Made by a program: the position numbers and the translations under genes. This document shows, piece by piece, positions 21,547-31,977 of a DNA stretch of 64,000 nt. This stretch comes from Bolinopsis microptera (taxonomy: Eukaryota > Ctenophora > Tentaculata > Lobata > Bolinopsidae). The notes beneath the pieces are model-generated. The model was given only the letters and a program-made list of their open reading frames with translations. It did not search any database and had not been told where the DNA came from. Position 1 is the first letter of the stretch; every line of letters begins with the position of its first letter. The stretch is from assembly GCF_026151205.1 (NCBI RefSeq), contig NC_087074.1:16749962-16813961 (forward strand). The letters run 5' to 3'.

Positions 21547-24500
21547 TTATTATTATTATTAAGAAACTGTTTACACCATTAAAATATTCAAAACCCCTAA
21601 AAGAAATCAAGTCATCCTAAAATGGTGATCAGTACAGATCAAGACAGCTAGAGTTAAAATTTGTTTCTCCAAGCAACTCTATCATCGGCTAATATCTTAA
21701 GCTTATTAAGATCATTCAAAGAGTTAAGTTTTAAACCTCTACGGGTCAAATCATTCACAATAATCTTGAACAAATTCTTACGATGCGCACCGACGCGCCC
21801 TTTACAGTTTGTTGTGACAGCAAACTTTAACGCTAATGCAGCGGGGGAGTCATCAGCACTACGCAAGATATGACCTAGGAGCTTCCACCTTGCTTTAGGG
21901 ACACGATCTGATAGCTTAACTGAGTTACATCTTAGGTATAAGTTTGCATTGGATATTGTTCCATGAGGCCAATAAATGTTCAGTAATGATCTAAGGTGTT
22001 TTCTATGGCAAATGTCTAGTTTTTCTAGTGACTTTGCAGTAGGACACCAACTACTGCAATTGTACATGATGATTGATACAATTTGGGCTTCGTAAACTGC
22101 TATCTTTCTGGTAACGGAGATATTCTGCTGAGACCAGATCTTGGTGAACTTATAGAAGGCATTGTTCCCAGCAATGCATCGAGCAGCTATATCACTTTCA
22201 CTACACAACAATGACCCAAGAATCTTACTCTTCCGCCAATCTTCATTTCCACGTAACATGGTATCATCACGACCAGGGATTGTTTCTCCAACAGGAGCGA
22301 GGAAAACATGGGTAAATTCTGTTTTCTCTGTGTTAATGAACAGGTTAAACTCCTTGAAGACTTCCTTAGCTATTGGTAGGATAGCTTCTAAGGATTCTTT
22401 TTCCACGTTCATGAAGTTACAATCATCTGAATACGCTGACTCCAGTGGCATACCTTCTTTTGAAATAGGGGGATTGGGTATGTGTGGGGGAGACTCTGCT
22501 AGTCGATGGCGTAGTTCTATAAGAGCTCCTGCTAGGACAAGAGTGAAAAGCTTGCCGGAGAGACTGTCACCTTGAAAGGACCCAAGAAGACTCTCGAATA
22601 CAGCAGATAGTTCTCCTTCCACTCTGACCTTGAGCATGGTGTTGGTTAAGAGGAGTCTTACTAGCCTGAGGTCGTCGTCTGTGCATCCAGCTTTGACAAG
22701 AAGGTAAAGTATAGTCTGGCGTTTGATTGTGTCAAATGCTCGAGACATATCTATGCCCATCTTGTGATACTGGAAGTGTTTACGCGTGACAACCGATATC
22801 AACATCCGCTCAGCCCACACTAGATCACCACAACTTCTACCATGTTTGTACCCCGCCTGCGTGCTACCAGTGAAAGCATCAACTTTGTCTTCAATTCTCT
22901 TCAGTACAATCATGGATAATATCTTACGAGCACCATTTGATAGACATAGAGGTCGTAGACTAGTGACAGGACCAGCTGGTTTGCGAGGTTTCGGTAAGGG
23001 GGTGATGATGGCTTCACCTATAACATCAGGAAATGAATTGGTCTCCAATGCGCTATTGATGATCTCGGCATATTTTGACCAGAATTTTGTACCAGCATTT
23101 TTCAACCACTCGTTGTAGACTTTATCTGGACCAGTGGCTTTGTTGTTCTTGAGAGATTGGGCGGCTTTCTTTACTTCATCACATGTGATGGGTATGTCTA
23201 GGCAGCGTCCATCCCCTATAAATGCTTGAAGTGGTTCATCCTCACACGTGAACTGCTTTTCGTAGTAGTCTCTGATCACTTGAGCTTTACCAGCATCTGT
23301 GGCAACAAAGTTACCTTCTTCATTGTGGACACTGATAGTAGATTTGGGCTTAGTGTCAGCTAGAGTACGCACAGCTTCAAACATCTGCCTTGTGTCATCT
23401 GTTGACATGATGGTTCGAGCGATGTCATCGGCACGTGTGTCAGCAAGGTTCTTGAGATGCTTACGGATGTCTTTCTGTAACCTGTTGATCCTTGTACGGA
23501 CTTGAGTTCTGTCAGCAACTTGGTTGTTACAGTTAAGTGCAGCTTGCAGGGTTTGTCTCTCTTTTACAAGGGCTTCAACAGTTGAGTCACTACTGAAGTT
23601 ACGGTTTCTGGAGCGTGGTAGTGTCCCGATTACTTCATCAGCAGTTGTCTTAAGGACATCCATCAGGTTAGTGAGATCATCATTAGGGTTTGATGTTACC
23701 TGAGAGTTGTTGACTTTCTGTTCGACTGAAAGTTGGTATTTGACTTTGGTGGGAAGGTCAGTGGTGAGCAGGGAGTTGTTATATCTCTTAACTACTGAAC
23801 TTATCTTTTTTGTAGGAAAGATTTTGTAGTAGGGGGCTAGTTTGATCTTACAAGCAACGAGTCTGTGGTCTGAGTTAGTAGCAAGACCGCCATATGCTCT
23901 ACAATCTTGGAACATGAATCTGCTGCGTGTTCTGCACAGAATATAATCTAATTGGGCAAAGACTGGACGAGTAAGTTTGCTACCTTTAGGGCGACCTTTG
24001 GCAGAAATACACATAGAGAAAGTAGTTCGATGTCTACAAGGATGATCAAAATAGGTATTGGTAGCAAACAGTTTGTTTAAGCACATGAAGTTTAATAAAT
24101 GTTCACCGTTGAAATTCCTTGTACCCATTCCAAACTTGCCCATATACTCTGTTACACCATACTGATAGTCCAAAGGAGATAAGGTTCCCAACTTACTGTT
24201 GAGATCACCACAAACAAACAATTCATGAGATGCAGGAACTGAAATAGCATGGGTGAGTTCTCTGTAGAACTTTCTAAGAAGGGCAGGGTTTCCTTCTGCT
24301 TTAGGATTAGTCGGGCCATAACCGTTAACAATTCTGATATTTTTAGGATGGGATGAGAGATTAGAAGGAATGACGACATTAAGATAGGAAACCCGGTCTG
24401 AGGTATACTGATAGTCTGTGACATAAGGTAGTAATCTAGGACTTATGATGAAACCTAGTCCACCATGTCGTCCTTGATTTTGCTCCATCATGATCAATTT

Positions 24501-24767
24501 GTAATTGTTTCTGAGATATCTAGTGGAATGATTTTTGACTTTTGTCTCTTGAACGCACAAGATATCAACACTATATTCAAAACAATCCGTTCCGAGTTCT
24601 TCCTGTTTCTCCGTCTTAGAGAGCCCTTTTGCATTCAGTGATGCTAGGCTCAGTAAGGAAGTAGAAGAAAACTTTGAACTCATAACTGTCTCTTTCTGCT
24701 TTAACGTCTGCTTCGTCACACCAGTTTTCGCTGATGCTTGTGTCACGCGTCACCGTGTCATACCACC
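21547..24767 (-). mobile_element. Full-length non-LTR retrotransposon with 10-bp target duplication
   Basis: TGAAACTGTA flanks the element at 21,537-21,546 and 24,768-24,777. The empty site is visible in another copy of the host repeat near 20,528 (TGAAGCTGTATATGTCG). On the element's own strand the 3' end is a (TAA)n tail, 21,547-21,561, as in CR1/RTE-type LINEs. A single ORF fills nearly the whole length, leaving about 20 bases of 5' UTR. Confidence 0.9.
21654..24746 (-). CDS. LINE polyprotein: APE endonuclease and reverse transcriptase
   Basis: An intact 1,030-residue ORF. The N-terminal apurinic endonuclease domain runs from LASLNAKGL (about 34) through CVQETK (64-69), GDLNSKLG (180-187) and SDHRLV (292-297). 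Reverse transcriptase spans about 520-800: ATGPDKVYNEWLKN, ITPLPKPRKP, STQAGYKHGRSCGD, GIDMSRAFDTI (664-674, first catalytic Asp), GSFQGDSLSG (722-731) and the catalytic box AYSDD (771-775), where most LINEs have YADD. A C-terminal region with RWKLLGHILR follows. It nicks target DNA and primes reverse transcription there. No frameshift or stop is seen and the flanks are clean, so the copy is young and may be competent. The ORF start is uncertain within the first 25 residues. Confidence 0.93.
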   Translation of the reverse strand: MTQASAKTGVTKQTLKQKETVMSSKFSSTSLLSLASLNAKGLSKTEKQEELGTDCFEYSVDILCVQETKVKNHSTRYLRNNYKLIMMEQNQGRHGGLGFIISPRLLPYVTDYQYTSDRVSYLNVVIPSNLSSHPKNIRIVNGYGPTNPKAEGNPALLRKFYRELTHAISVPASHELFVCGDLNSKLGTLSPLDYQYGVTEYMGKFGMGTRNFNGEHLLNFMCLNKLFATNTYFDHPCRHRTTFSMCISAKGRPKGSKLTRPVFAQLDYILCRTRSRFMFQDCRAYGGLATNSDHRLVACKIKLAPYYKIFPTKKISSVVKRYNNSLLTTDLPTKVKYQLSVEQKVNNSQVTSNPNDDLTNLMDVLKTTADEVIGTLPRSRNRNFSSDSTVEALVKERQTLQAALNCNNQVADRTQVRTRINRLQKDIRKHLKNLADTRADDIARTIMSTDDTRQMFEAVRTLADTKPKSTISVHNEEGNFVATDAGKAQVIRDYYEKQFTCEDEPLQAFIGDGRCLDIPITCDEVKKAAQSLKNNKATGPDKVYNEWLKNAGTKFWSKYAEIINSALETNSFPDVIGEAIITPLPKPRKPAGPVTSLRPLCLSNGARKILSMIVLKRIEDKVDAFTGSTQAGYKHGRSCGDLVWAERMLISVVTRKHFQYHKMGIDMSRAFDTIKRQTILYLLVKAGCTDDDLRLVRLLLTNTMLKVRVEGELSAVFESLLGSFQGDSLSGKLFTLVLAGALIELRHRLAESPPHIPNPPISKEGMPLESAYSDDCNFMNVEKESLEAILPIAKEVFKEFNLFINTEKTEFTHVFLAPVGETIPGRDDTMLRGNEDWRKSKILGSLLCSESDIAARCIAGNNAFYKFTKIWSQQNISVTRKIAVYEAQIVSIIMYNCSSWCPTAKSLEKLDICHRKHLRSLLNIYWPHGTISNANLYLRCNSVKLSDRVPKARWKLLGHILRSADDSPAALALKFAVTTNCKGRVGAHRKNLFKIIVNDLTRRGLKLNSLNDLNKLKILADDRVAWRNKF

Positions 24768-25383
24768 TGAAACTGTATATGTCGTATTTTATTGGGGTGG
24801 TCATACTCATTGCAAGTAGTTTTAATAATTGGAGAAGTTTTTTTTTGCCAACCCAGCCAAAGATACCAAAATCAGGTGCTATTTTGGTGAACCAAAAACA
24901 GGTTTTCATGAATATATCTTTAAAACTAAGTATTTTGTAACATAGAATGGATAAATTCTTGTCAAATTACGAATGAAATCGAAAATGTTCGTTAGTTAAT
25001 ATAAGTGTTGAATGATCTATATTTAGGAATTGTAAATTGCAAAAGTCTAAACTTTTGAATAATTATCTTACCACGAGACTATTCGATCAATGATCTTTGA
25101 AGAGTTTATTGAGGCCTCGTGCGAATATTATACTCTCACAAATTAATTAATCATCTTGCTAAAACAGGATTTCTGGCGAACTTTAGTAGTCGAACTTCAG
25201 TACGTGAATCTTTTTCACAACACAGTGTCCTTTTTATGCTCATTCGAAAAGCAAGTAAATAAGTAAATAAGATCAAAAGCATAAAAAGGCCTGGAGAGTA
25301 CAGAATATGGTCGGCACAAATATTTGTATTTTAAAAAAAATCAATTCTGCGACTCGAAAACAATAATTTACAGGACTGTTTTA

Positions 25384-26494
25384 GGGTTGCCAACCGATAT
25401 TACCGGCCGATAATTATCGGCGATAATTTCCCAAAAACCGTTATCGATTATCGCGATAATTTTCGATAATTATCGCGATAATCAACCAATTTTTATTAAT
25501 ATGGTAAAATGGCCACATTTAGCATATTTTTCGAATCTATTTCTCTGTTTGTATTAACTAAAGTTGAAACCTAGTGCTAGCATAATTTGCAGTGTGATAC
25601 TGATGGTATGCTGACGTGCTGTGTAGTATGTAATGTGTATGAATTTGTGGCAGTGAAAATTGAAATGTTGCGTTATCGCATCTAATAAGTAACTTGGAGG
25701 TTGTTATATGGTCCACCCGTATTCACACTCCGACCTGAGTTTAGTCATTTTCCGATACGAGATTGGGGACGGGTTCTATAAACAAACAAACAACAAACAT
25801 ATGGTCAGACGTAGTTATTGTTGTTTGTTAAAGCACGGAAAGGAACTCAGACTGCAACGAGACTACAAAACCTGTTGGAGCTCAGTGTGCAGTATTTTGG
25901 AGAGATATGACCGGATAACTGATGCAGTGCACAGAATTTTAGATGACTTGGAGCTAGGCAATCTAAAGCTGGATGCAGGAGAGACTGAGTTAGCTAAAGA
26001 CATAACCAAGACTCTCGCACCGTTCAAGAATGTAACTGAGTTTTTGTGTAAAAGAGAAAGCATACTCGCTCAAGCAGAAGTGATTATTTAGTTTATTGAC
26101 AGTAATTAAGCTCGGGAAAATGGGTCAAACTTAATCCTTGTCATGTCCACCTGTAGGTTCCACCAGGATCTCGAATTTATAACGTTCATTAGTATAGTAG
26201 TATAGTGACACTCGAATTCCACGAACATTAGTTGTCGATCTTTAGTACGTAAATCGTCCGATAGTTAGTGAGAAGAGGAGCAATTTGGTTTACAATAGCT
26301 CAAAGCTATCAAGGTAAGCTCGAAATGATTCGACTTCGAATGAAATCTACTGGAAATCCATTCGTCACGGACTTGAATCAAGATAGGATTTCTATCGTGG
26401 GAATAGCTACCAGAGCTGAGGTATGGAACTATGATCATTATTTATTATTAGAAACCCTGGCACCGGTCATATCCGATGGTTTTACATTTACGAG
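25384..26494 (+). mobile_element. hAT-like element copy A (with TAGGGTTGCC end)
   Basis: Starts abruptly inside the satellite with TAGGGTTGCCAACCGATATT, then a subterminal zone of overlapping CGATAATTATCG palindromes. It carries a transposase fragment and ends near TTTTACATTTACGAG, where another TAGGGTTGCC end begins. A reverse-oriented, internally deleted copy lies at 28,300-31,977. Confidence 0.65.
25708..26091 (+). pseudogene. hAT transposase fragment
   Basis: A 127-residue frame whose second half (from VRRSYCCLLKHGK) contains YKTCWSSVCSILERYDRI ... DDLELG ... LAPFKNVTEFL. This fits the conserved TRWNS...MLER / LKPF...T..L region of hAT transposases. Neither the catalytic domain start nor the C-terminal dimerisation domain is present, and upstream codons look non-coding. 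It is a relic inside copy A. Confidence 0.65.
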
Positions 26495-28299
26495 TAGGGT
26501 TGCCATTATCGGTACAACATTTTTTATCGCGATAATCGATAATTTTTTCAAAATTATCTCGATTATATCGGTTATCGGCGATTAATTTGTCAAGTAATAT
26601 TTGTATACACTCTGCATATTTGAATTATGCTCCTATGCCATGCTAAGAGTAAGATGTAACATTGCAACCTTTGTACTTAATTTCTTGCTAATATTTTATG
26701 ATCTGTTGTTTTAATTGTATAAATGTGCCAACGGAGAACGCACTTTAAAGCACGAAAAAAAATGAACACACTTAACGCACTTTTCCCGAAAAAATGACGC
26801 ACGAACCAACTATGGTCTTGAACGGTGCGAGAGTCTTGGTAATGTCTTTTGCTAACTCAGTGTCTCCTGCATCCAGCCTAGCTCCAAGTCATCTAAAATT
26901 CCGTGCACTGCATCAGTTATCCGGTTATATCTCTCCAACATACTGCACACCGAGCTCCAACGGGTTTTGTAGTCTCGTTGCAGTCTGAGTTCCTTTCCGT
27001 GCTTCAATAAACAACAATAACTACGTCTGACCAAACAACCTTCAAGTTACTTACTAGATGCGATAACGCAAAATTTCAATCTTCACTGCCACAAATTCAT
27101 ACGCACATACCATCACACTGCAAATTATGCTAGCAGTAGCACTGGGTTTTAACTTTACAGACAGAGAAATAGATACAAAAAATGTGTTAAATTTTGGCCA
27201 TTTTACCATAATAAAAATTGGTTGATTATCGCGATAATTCTCGAAAATTGTCGTGATAATCTATAACGATTTTTGGGAAATTTTCCTCGATAATATCGGT
27301 TAGTAACCCTAATCTTGATAGCTTTGAGCAACTTAAGTTCGTGACTTTCAAGTGTCACAATACTATTACTATAATTACTACACTGGTGAATTTTGTAAAT
27401 TCATTAAGTAAAACCTACAGGAGGATATGACAATTAGGGTTAAGTTTGACCCAATTTCCCGTGCTAACCAGGTTCTACCATGTACTGTGCCAGGAGCCGT
27501 TGGGACGCTTAATGTAAATATTTCACCCCGGGTTTGACCAGGTGACATTTAGATCCACTGCTTTAGTATCGGTTGTTATCTATCATACGTTCAATAATCA
27601 CTGTTCTAACAGTGACCTGTTACTCTGGTCGGCACCTCTGCCGCATCTGCATGAGATCAAATGAGAAACTGAGAGGGTGCACGTGAACGCTAACAGGGTG
27701 CATAGGTGCATACTGCATAGTGAAGCAAATAAATAGTTGCCTGTTTAAATTCCTTTCCCATTTATCGTCTTAGTTGACAATTCCATTTTTAATCAATCTT
27801 CAGTCAGGACTTTAAACCAGGGGGAGGGCAGGGGGAAGCGATCCATAATTGGCTTCCGTACGGCAAATATAGAGTGGTGTGAAGCGTTTATACACACGTT
27901 CATCAAGTTATTCTGTTATACACAATTTTAAGCTTCTTTGTTAATAATAGCCTCGCGATGCTAAGGAGAATATTTCGACTAATGTTAAGGTTCGCTGAGA
28001 CATATTGACGGGGCAAATTTTACATTTTCTTATTGTCCTGCTGGTTTGTTGACCAGCCTCATAGAGCTAGCTCCTTGAGGCTGGTGATCAGTAAACCTAC
28101 AATTTATTGCATATTTTTTACACACTCACCTAACCAGCTGATGGGCATATTGATTATCATGACATAAATGTTATTTATAATGAATCTGGTTACTACATCA
28201 AAACCCCAATTTACCATGGAATTTGGACGTGTCACAGTTCAAATTTGAGTGAGCCACCCTGTCAGGCTGTCAATAGGTGTCTAGGAGTTAGTCGGCTCG
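26495..28299. repeat. Left arm of a long inverted repeat
   Basis: From about 26,630 to 28,299 this is nearly identical, in reverse complement, to 31,978-33,650. The arm contains an 817-bp hAT-like unit (26,495-27,311) bounded by TAGGGTTGCC and GGTTAGTAACCCTA, then about 1 kb of unassigned sequence ending GGAGTTAGTCGGCTCGTAAA. Confidence 0.85.
26852..27034 (-). pseudogene. hAT transposase fragment, arm 1 copy
   Basis: A 60-residue frame (VRRSYCCLLKHGKEL ... YKTRWSSVCSMLERYNRI) homologous to 25,801-25,950. It lies in the left inverted arm and ends in a frame disruption after DDLELG. Confidence 0.65.
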
Positions 28300-29110
28300 T
28301 AAATGTAAAACCATCGGATATGACCGGTGCCAGGGTTTCTAATAATAAATAATGATCATAGTTCCATACCTCAGCTCTGGTAGCCATTCCCACGATAGAA
28401 ATCCTATCTTGATTCAAGTCCGTGATGAATGGATTTCCAGTAGATTTCATTCGAAGTCGAATCATTTCGAGTTTATCTTGATAGCTTTGAGCTATTGTAA
28501 ACCAAATTGCTCCTCTTCTCACTAACTATCGGACGATTTACGTACTAAAGATCGACATCTAAAGTTCGTGGATTACTGTCAATAAACCATATGTTTGTTG
28601 TTTGTTTGTTTCAGGAGGTGACCGGGACATGAATTCAGGCCTGACCGGGACCGGGACCGGGATACAAAATGTGACTTGACCGGGACCGGGACCGGGACCG
28701 GGACTGAGATCTCCTGAGATTATCAATTTACCGGGACCGGGATGAAAAATGTGACTTGACCGGGACCGGGACCGGGACCGGGACCGGGATAGCTCAAAAT
28801 TGCCAATCCCGGTACCGGGATTCCCGGTACCGGGAATTCCGGTCGATTACTGGTTAATTCATGATCATAATTTATTACTCAAACTTGTTTAGCAATTTTA
28901 AACATTGTTGTATATGGCTCAGAGGATGTTTAAAGATGAAATTCACAATGAATGAAAGGAAAAACTTGAAATCACAGTGAATGAAATTATGTAAAAGATC
29001 CCGGTCAAAATCCCGGCAAATTTGAGTGATTGACCGGGACCGGGACCGGGATCACAAATAGGGGGGGGGTGTCACGTCCGTCTATGTCCGCTTGTCTCAT
29101 AGAATCCAAA

Positions 29111-29224
29111 AAGGACAGGACATAGGCGGACATAGGCGGACATAGACGGACATAGGCGGACATAGGCGGACATAGGCGGACATAGACGGACATAGGCGGA
29201 CATAGGCGGACATAGGCGGACATT
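29111..29224. repeat. 10-bp array GGCGGACATA
   Basis: Eleven or so copies of GGCGGACATA / GACGGACATA in tandem. A related 20-bp form (TGTCCGTCCGAGTCCGCCAA) occurs on the other side at 31,207-31,372. Confidence 0.9.
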
Positions 29225-29387
29225 AATGGACACCTAAATTGCTAAATAAAATGTTCAATTTTTGCTGTTATAGGGGATCATGTTTTTTGTCCGTTCGGTA
29301 CCCTATTTTTCAAAACGGACAAAAAATAGAGCGGACAAAAACGGACAAAAATGGACAAAAACGGACAAAAATGGAAATAACATTTAG

Positions 29388-31196
29388 ATGCTTCCTCCTC
29401 CTACTCTTCCTCCTCCTCCCCCTGGGTCTTCCTGATCTTCCTCAGTCCTCTTCCTCCTCCCCTCCTCAGTCCTCCTCCTACTCCTCCTCCTCGTCCTCAG
29501 TCCTCCTCATCAGTCCTCAACAGTCCTCCTCCTCCCCAGTCCTCCTCCTCCTCTTCATCCTCCTCCTCTTCCTCCTCAGTCCTCAGTCCTCCTCCTCATC
29601 CTTCTTCTCAGTCCTCCATCCTCCTCCTCAGTCCTCCCCCAGTCCCCCTCCTCCTCCTCCTATTCAGTCCTCCTCCTCCTCCTCCTTCTCAGTCCTCCTC
29701 AGTCCACCTCCTCCTCCTCCTCCTCCTCCTCCTCTTCCCTCTCAGTAATCCTCCTCAGCCATCCTCCTTAGTCCTCCTCAGTCCTCCTCCTCCTGGGTCC
29801 TCCTCCTCCTCTTCATCCTCCTCCTCTTCCTCCTCGGTCCTCAGTCCTCCTCCTCCTGGGTCCTCCTCCTCATCCTTCTCATCAGTCCTCCTCCTCCCCA
29901 GTCCTCTCCCAGTCCCCCTCCTTCTCCTCCTCCTATTCAGTCCTCCTCCTCCTCCTCCTCCTCCAGTTCTCCTCAGTCCTCCTTCTCATTTCTCCTAAGT
30001 CCTCCTCCTGAGTCCTCCTCCTGAGTCCTCCTCCTCTTCCTTCTGAGTCCTCCTCCTGAGTCCTCCTCCTCTTCCCTCTCAGTTATCCTCCTCAGTCATC
30101 CTCCTCACTCCTCAGCCATCCTCCCCAGCCATCCTCCTCAGCCATCCTCCTCAGTACTCCTCAGTCCTCCTCCTTCTCAGTCATCGTCAGTCCTCCTCCT
30201 CAGTCCTCCTCAGTCCTCCTCCTCCTCCTGGGTCCTCCTCCTGGGTCCTCCTGGGTCTTCCTGATCCTCCCCAGTCCTCTTCCTCCTCCCCTCTTTAGTC
30301 CTCCTCATACTCTTCCTCCTCGTCTTCAGTCCTCATCAGTCCTCAACAGTTCTCCTCCTCCCCAGTCCTCCTCCTCCTCCTCCTCAGTTCTCCTCAGTTC
30401 TCCTAAGTCCTCCTCCTGAGTCCTCCTCCTGAGTCCTCCTCCTCTTCCTTCTGAGTCCTCCTCCTGAGTCCTCCTCCTCCTCCCTCTCAGTCATCCTCCT
30501 CAGTCATCCTCCTCAGCCATCCTCCCCAGCCATCCTCCTCAGCCATCCTCCTCAGTACTCCTCAGTCCTCCTCCTTCTCAGTCATCGTCAGTCCTCCTCC
30601 TCAGTCCTCCTCAGTCCTCCTCCTCCTCCTGGGTCCTCCTCCTCCTCCTCCTCCTCCTGGGTCCTCCTGGGTCTTCCTGATCCTCCCCAGTCCTCTTCCT
30701 CCTCCCCTCCTCAGTCCTCCTCCTACTCTTCCTCCTCGTCCTCAGTCCTCCTCATCAGTCCTCAACAGTTCTCCTCCTCCCCAGTCCTCCTCCCCCTTCT
30801 GGGGCCTTTTCCTGGGTCCTCCTCCTGGGTCCTCCTCCTCCTGGGTCCTCCTCCTCCTGGGTCCTCCTTCTCCTCCTCAGTCCTTCTCCTCCTCCTCCTC
30901 AGTCCTCTTCCTCCTCTTCCTCCTCCTCCTCCCTCTCAGTCATCCTCCTCAGCCATCCTCTTCAGCCATCCTCCTCAGTCCTCCTCCTTCTCGATCTCAG
31001 TCCTCCTCAGTCCTCCTCCTGAGTCCTCCTCCTCCTGAGTCATCCTTCTGGGTCCTCCTCCTCCTCCTCCTCCTGGGTCTTCCTGATCCTTCTCCTCCCT
31101 CTCAGTCATCCTCCTCAGTCATCCTCCTCAGCCATCCTCCTCAGCCATCCTTCTCAGCCATCCTCCTCAGTACTCAGATTCAGTACTCTTCAGTCC
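29388..31196 (+). repeat. 1.8-kb pyrimidine-strand tract of (TCC)n / TCCTCAG units
   Basis: Almost pure C/T with interspersed CAG, built of TCCTCCTCAG-type units. A higher-order period of about 415 bp is marked by CCTGGGTCTTCCTGATC at 29,421, 30,250 and 30,666. A serine/proline-rich ORF over its start is a by-product of the repeat. Confidence 0.93.
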
Positions 31197-31206
31197 TAAA
31201 AATGTT

Positions 31207-31372
31207 TGTCCGCTAATGTCCACCAATGTCCGCTAATGTCCACCAATGTCCATCCAAGTCCGCCAATGTCCGTCCGGGTCCGCCAATGTCCGTCCGAGTC
31301 CGCCAATGTCCGTCCGAGTCCGCCAATGTCCGTCCGAGTCCGCCAATGTCCGTCCGTGTCCGCCTATGTCCC
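31207..31372 (+). repeat. 20-bp array of TGTCCGTCCGAGTCCGCCAA
   Basis: About seven units, related to the GGCGGACATA array at the opposite end of the inner element, consistent with its inverted-repeat design. Confidence 0.85.
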
Positions 31373-31977
31373 AAAAAACACGTCCGTTGTCTCATAGAAT
31401 CCAAAAAGGACAGGACATAGGCGGACATAGACGGACATGACACCCCCCCCCCCCCCCCCCCCCCCCCCAAATAAATAAATCAGCATTTGACCGGGACCGG
31501 GACTGGGACCGGGATAGCTTAAAATTGCCAATCCCGGTACCGGGATTCCCGGAACCGGGAATCCCGGTCACCTCCTGGTTTGTTTATAGAACCCGTCCCC
31601 AATCTCGTATCGGAAAATGACTAAACTCAGGTCGGAGTGTGAATACGGGTGGACCATATAACAACCTCCAAGTTACTTATTAGATGCGATAACGCAACAT
31701 TTCAATTTTCACTGCCACAAATTCATACACATTACATACTACACAGCACGTCAGCATACCATCATGTCAGTATCACACTGCAAATTATGCCAGCACTGGG
31801 TTTCAACTTTAGTTAATACAAACAGAGAAATATTCTAAATGTGGCCATTTTACCATATTAATAAAAATTGGTTGATTATCGCGATAATTATCGAAAATTA
31901 TCGTGATAATCGATAACGGTTTTTGGGAAATTATCGCCGATAATTATCGGCCGGTAATATCGGTTGGCAACCCTATT

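Larger units (their letters stand above)
20047..25383. repeat. Satellite-like ~740-bp repeat, four copies, interrupted by a LINE
   Basis: The block AATTGTAAATTGCAAAAGTC ... GATCAAAAGCATAAAAAGGCC ... ACAGGACTGTTT ... GGTGGTCATACTCATT recurs in the same orientation. Copies start near 20,047 (full), 20,786 (partial), 21,105 (split by the LINE; resumes at 24,768) and 25,028 (cut off by the hAT-like element at 25,384). No coding potential. The tandem order suggests a satellite or a duplicated non-autonomous element. Confidence 0.75.
29059..31468. mobile_element. Inner inverted-repeat element with poly-G/poly-C ends
   Basis: The left side GGGGGGTGTCACGTCCGTC...TTGTCTCATAGAATCC and the right side, in reverse complement, share GGGGGGTGTCATGTCCGTC, and both carry TCTCATAGAATCCAAAAAGG. 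The ends are homopolymers (9 G left, 28 C right). It lies inside the 2,966-bp element. A possible AAATA flank occurs on both sides. Confidence 0.55.
28612..31577. mobile_element. 2,966-bp nested non-autonomous element with perfect 16-bp ends and 8-bp target duplication
   Basis: The left end CAGGAGGTGACCGGGA and right end TCCCGGTCACCTCCTG are exact inverted repeats, flanked by GTTTGTTT at 28,604-28,611 and 31,578-31,585. The uninterrupted site is readable in copy A near 25,775-25,800. The 8-bp duplication and CAG start fit the hAT superfamily. Subterminal zones are tandem GGGACC units (28,640-28,860, 29,030-29,052, 31,490-31,560). No transposase is encoded. Confidence 0.88.
28300..31977 (-). 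mobile_element. hAT-like element copy C, reverse oriented, split by a nested element
   Basis: 28,300-28,603 and 31,586-31,977 are the reverse complement of the two ends of copy A, with the transposase region deleted. The right end is GGTTGGCAACCCTA. It sits between the two inverted arms and has itself received the 2,966-bp insertion. Confidence 0.75.

Noticed and set aside
29239-29748. 169-codon serine/proline-rich ORF
   Set aside because: Translation of the (TCC)n tract, with no conserved domain.
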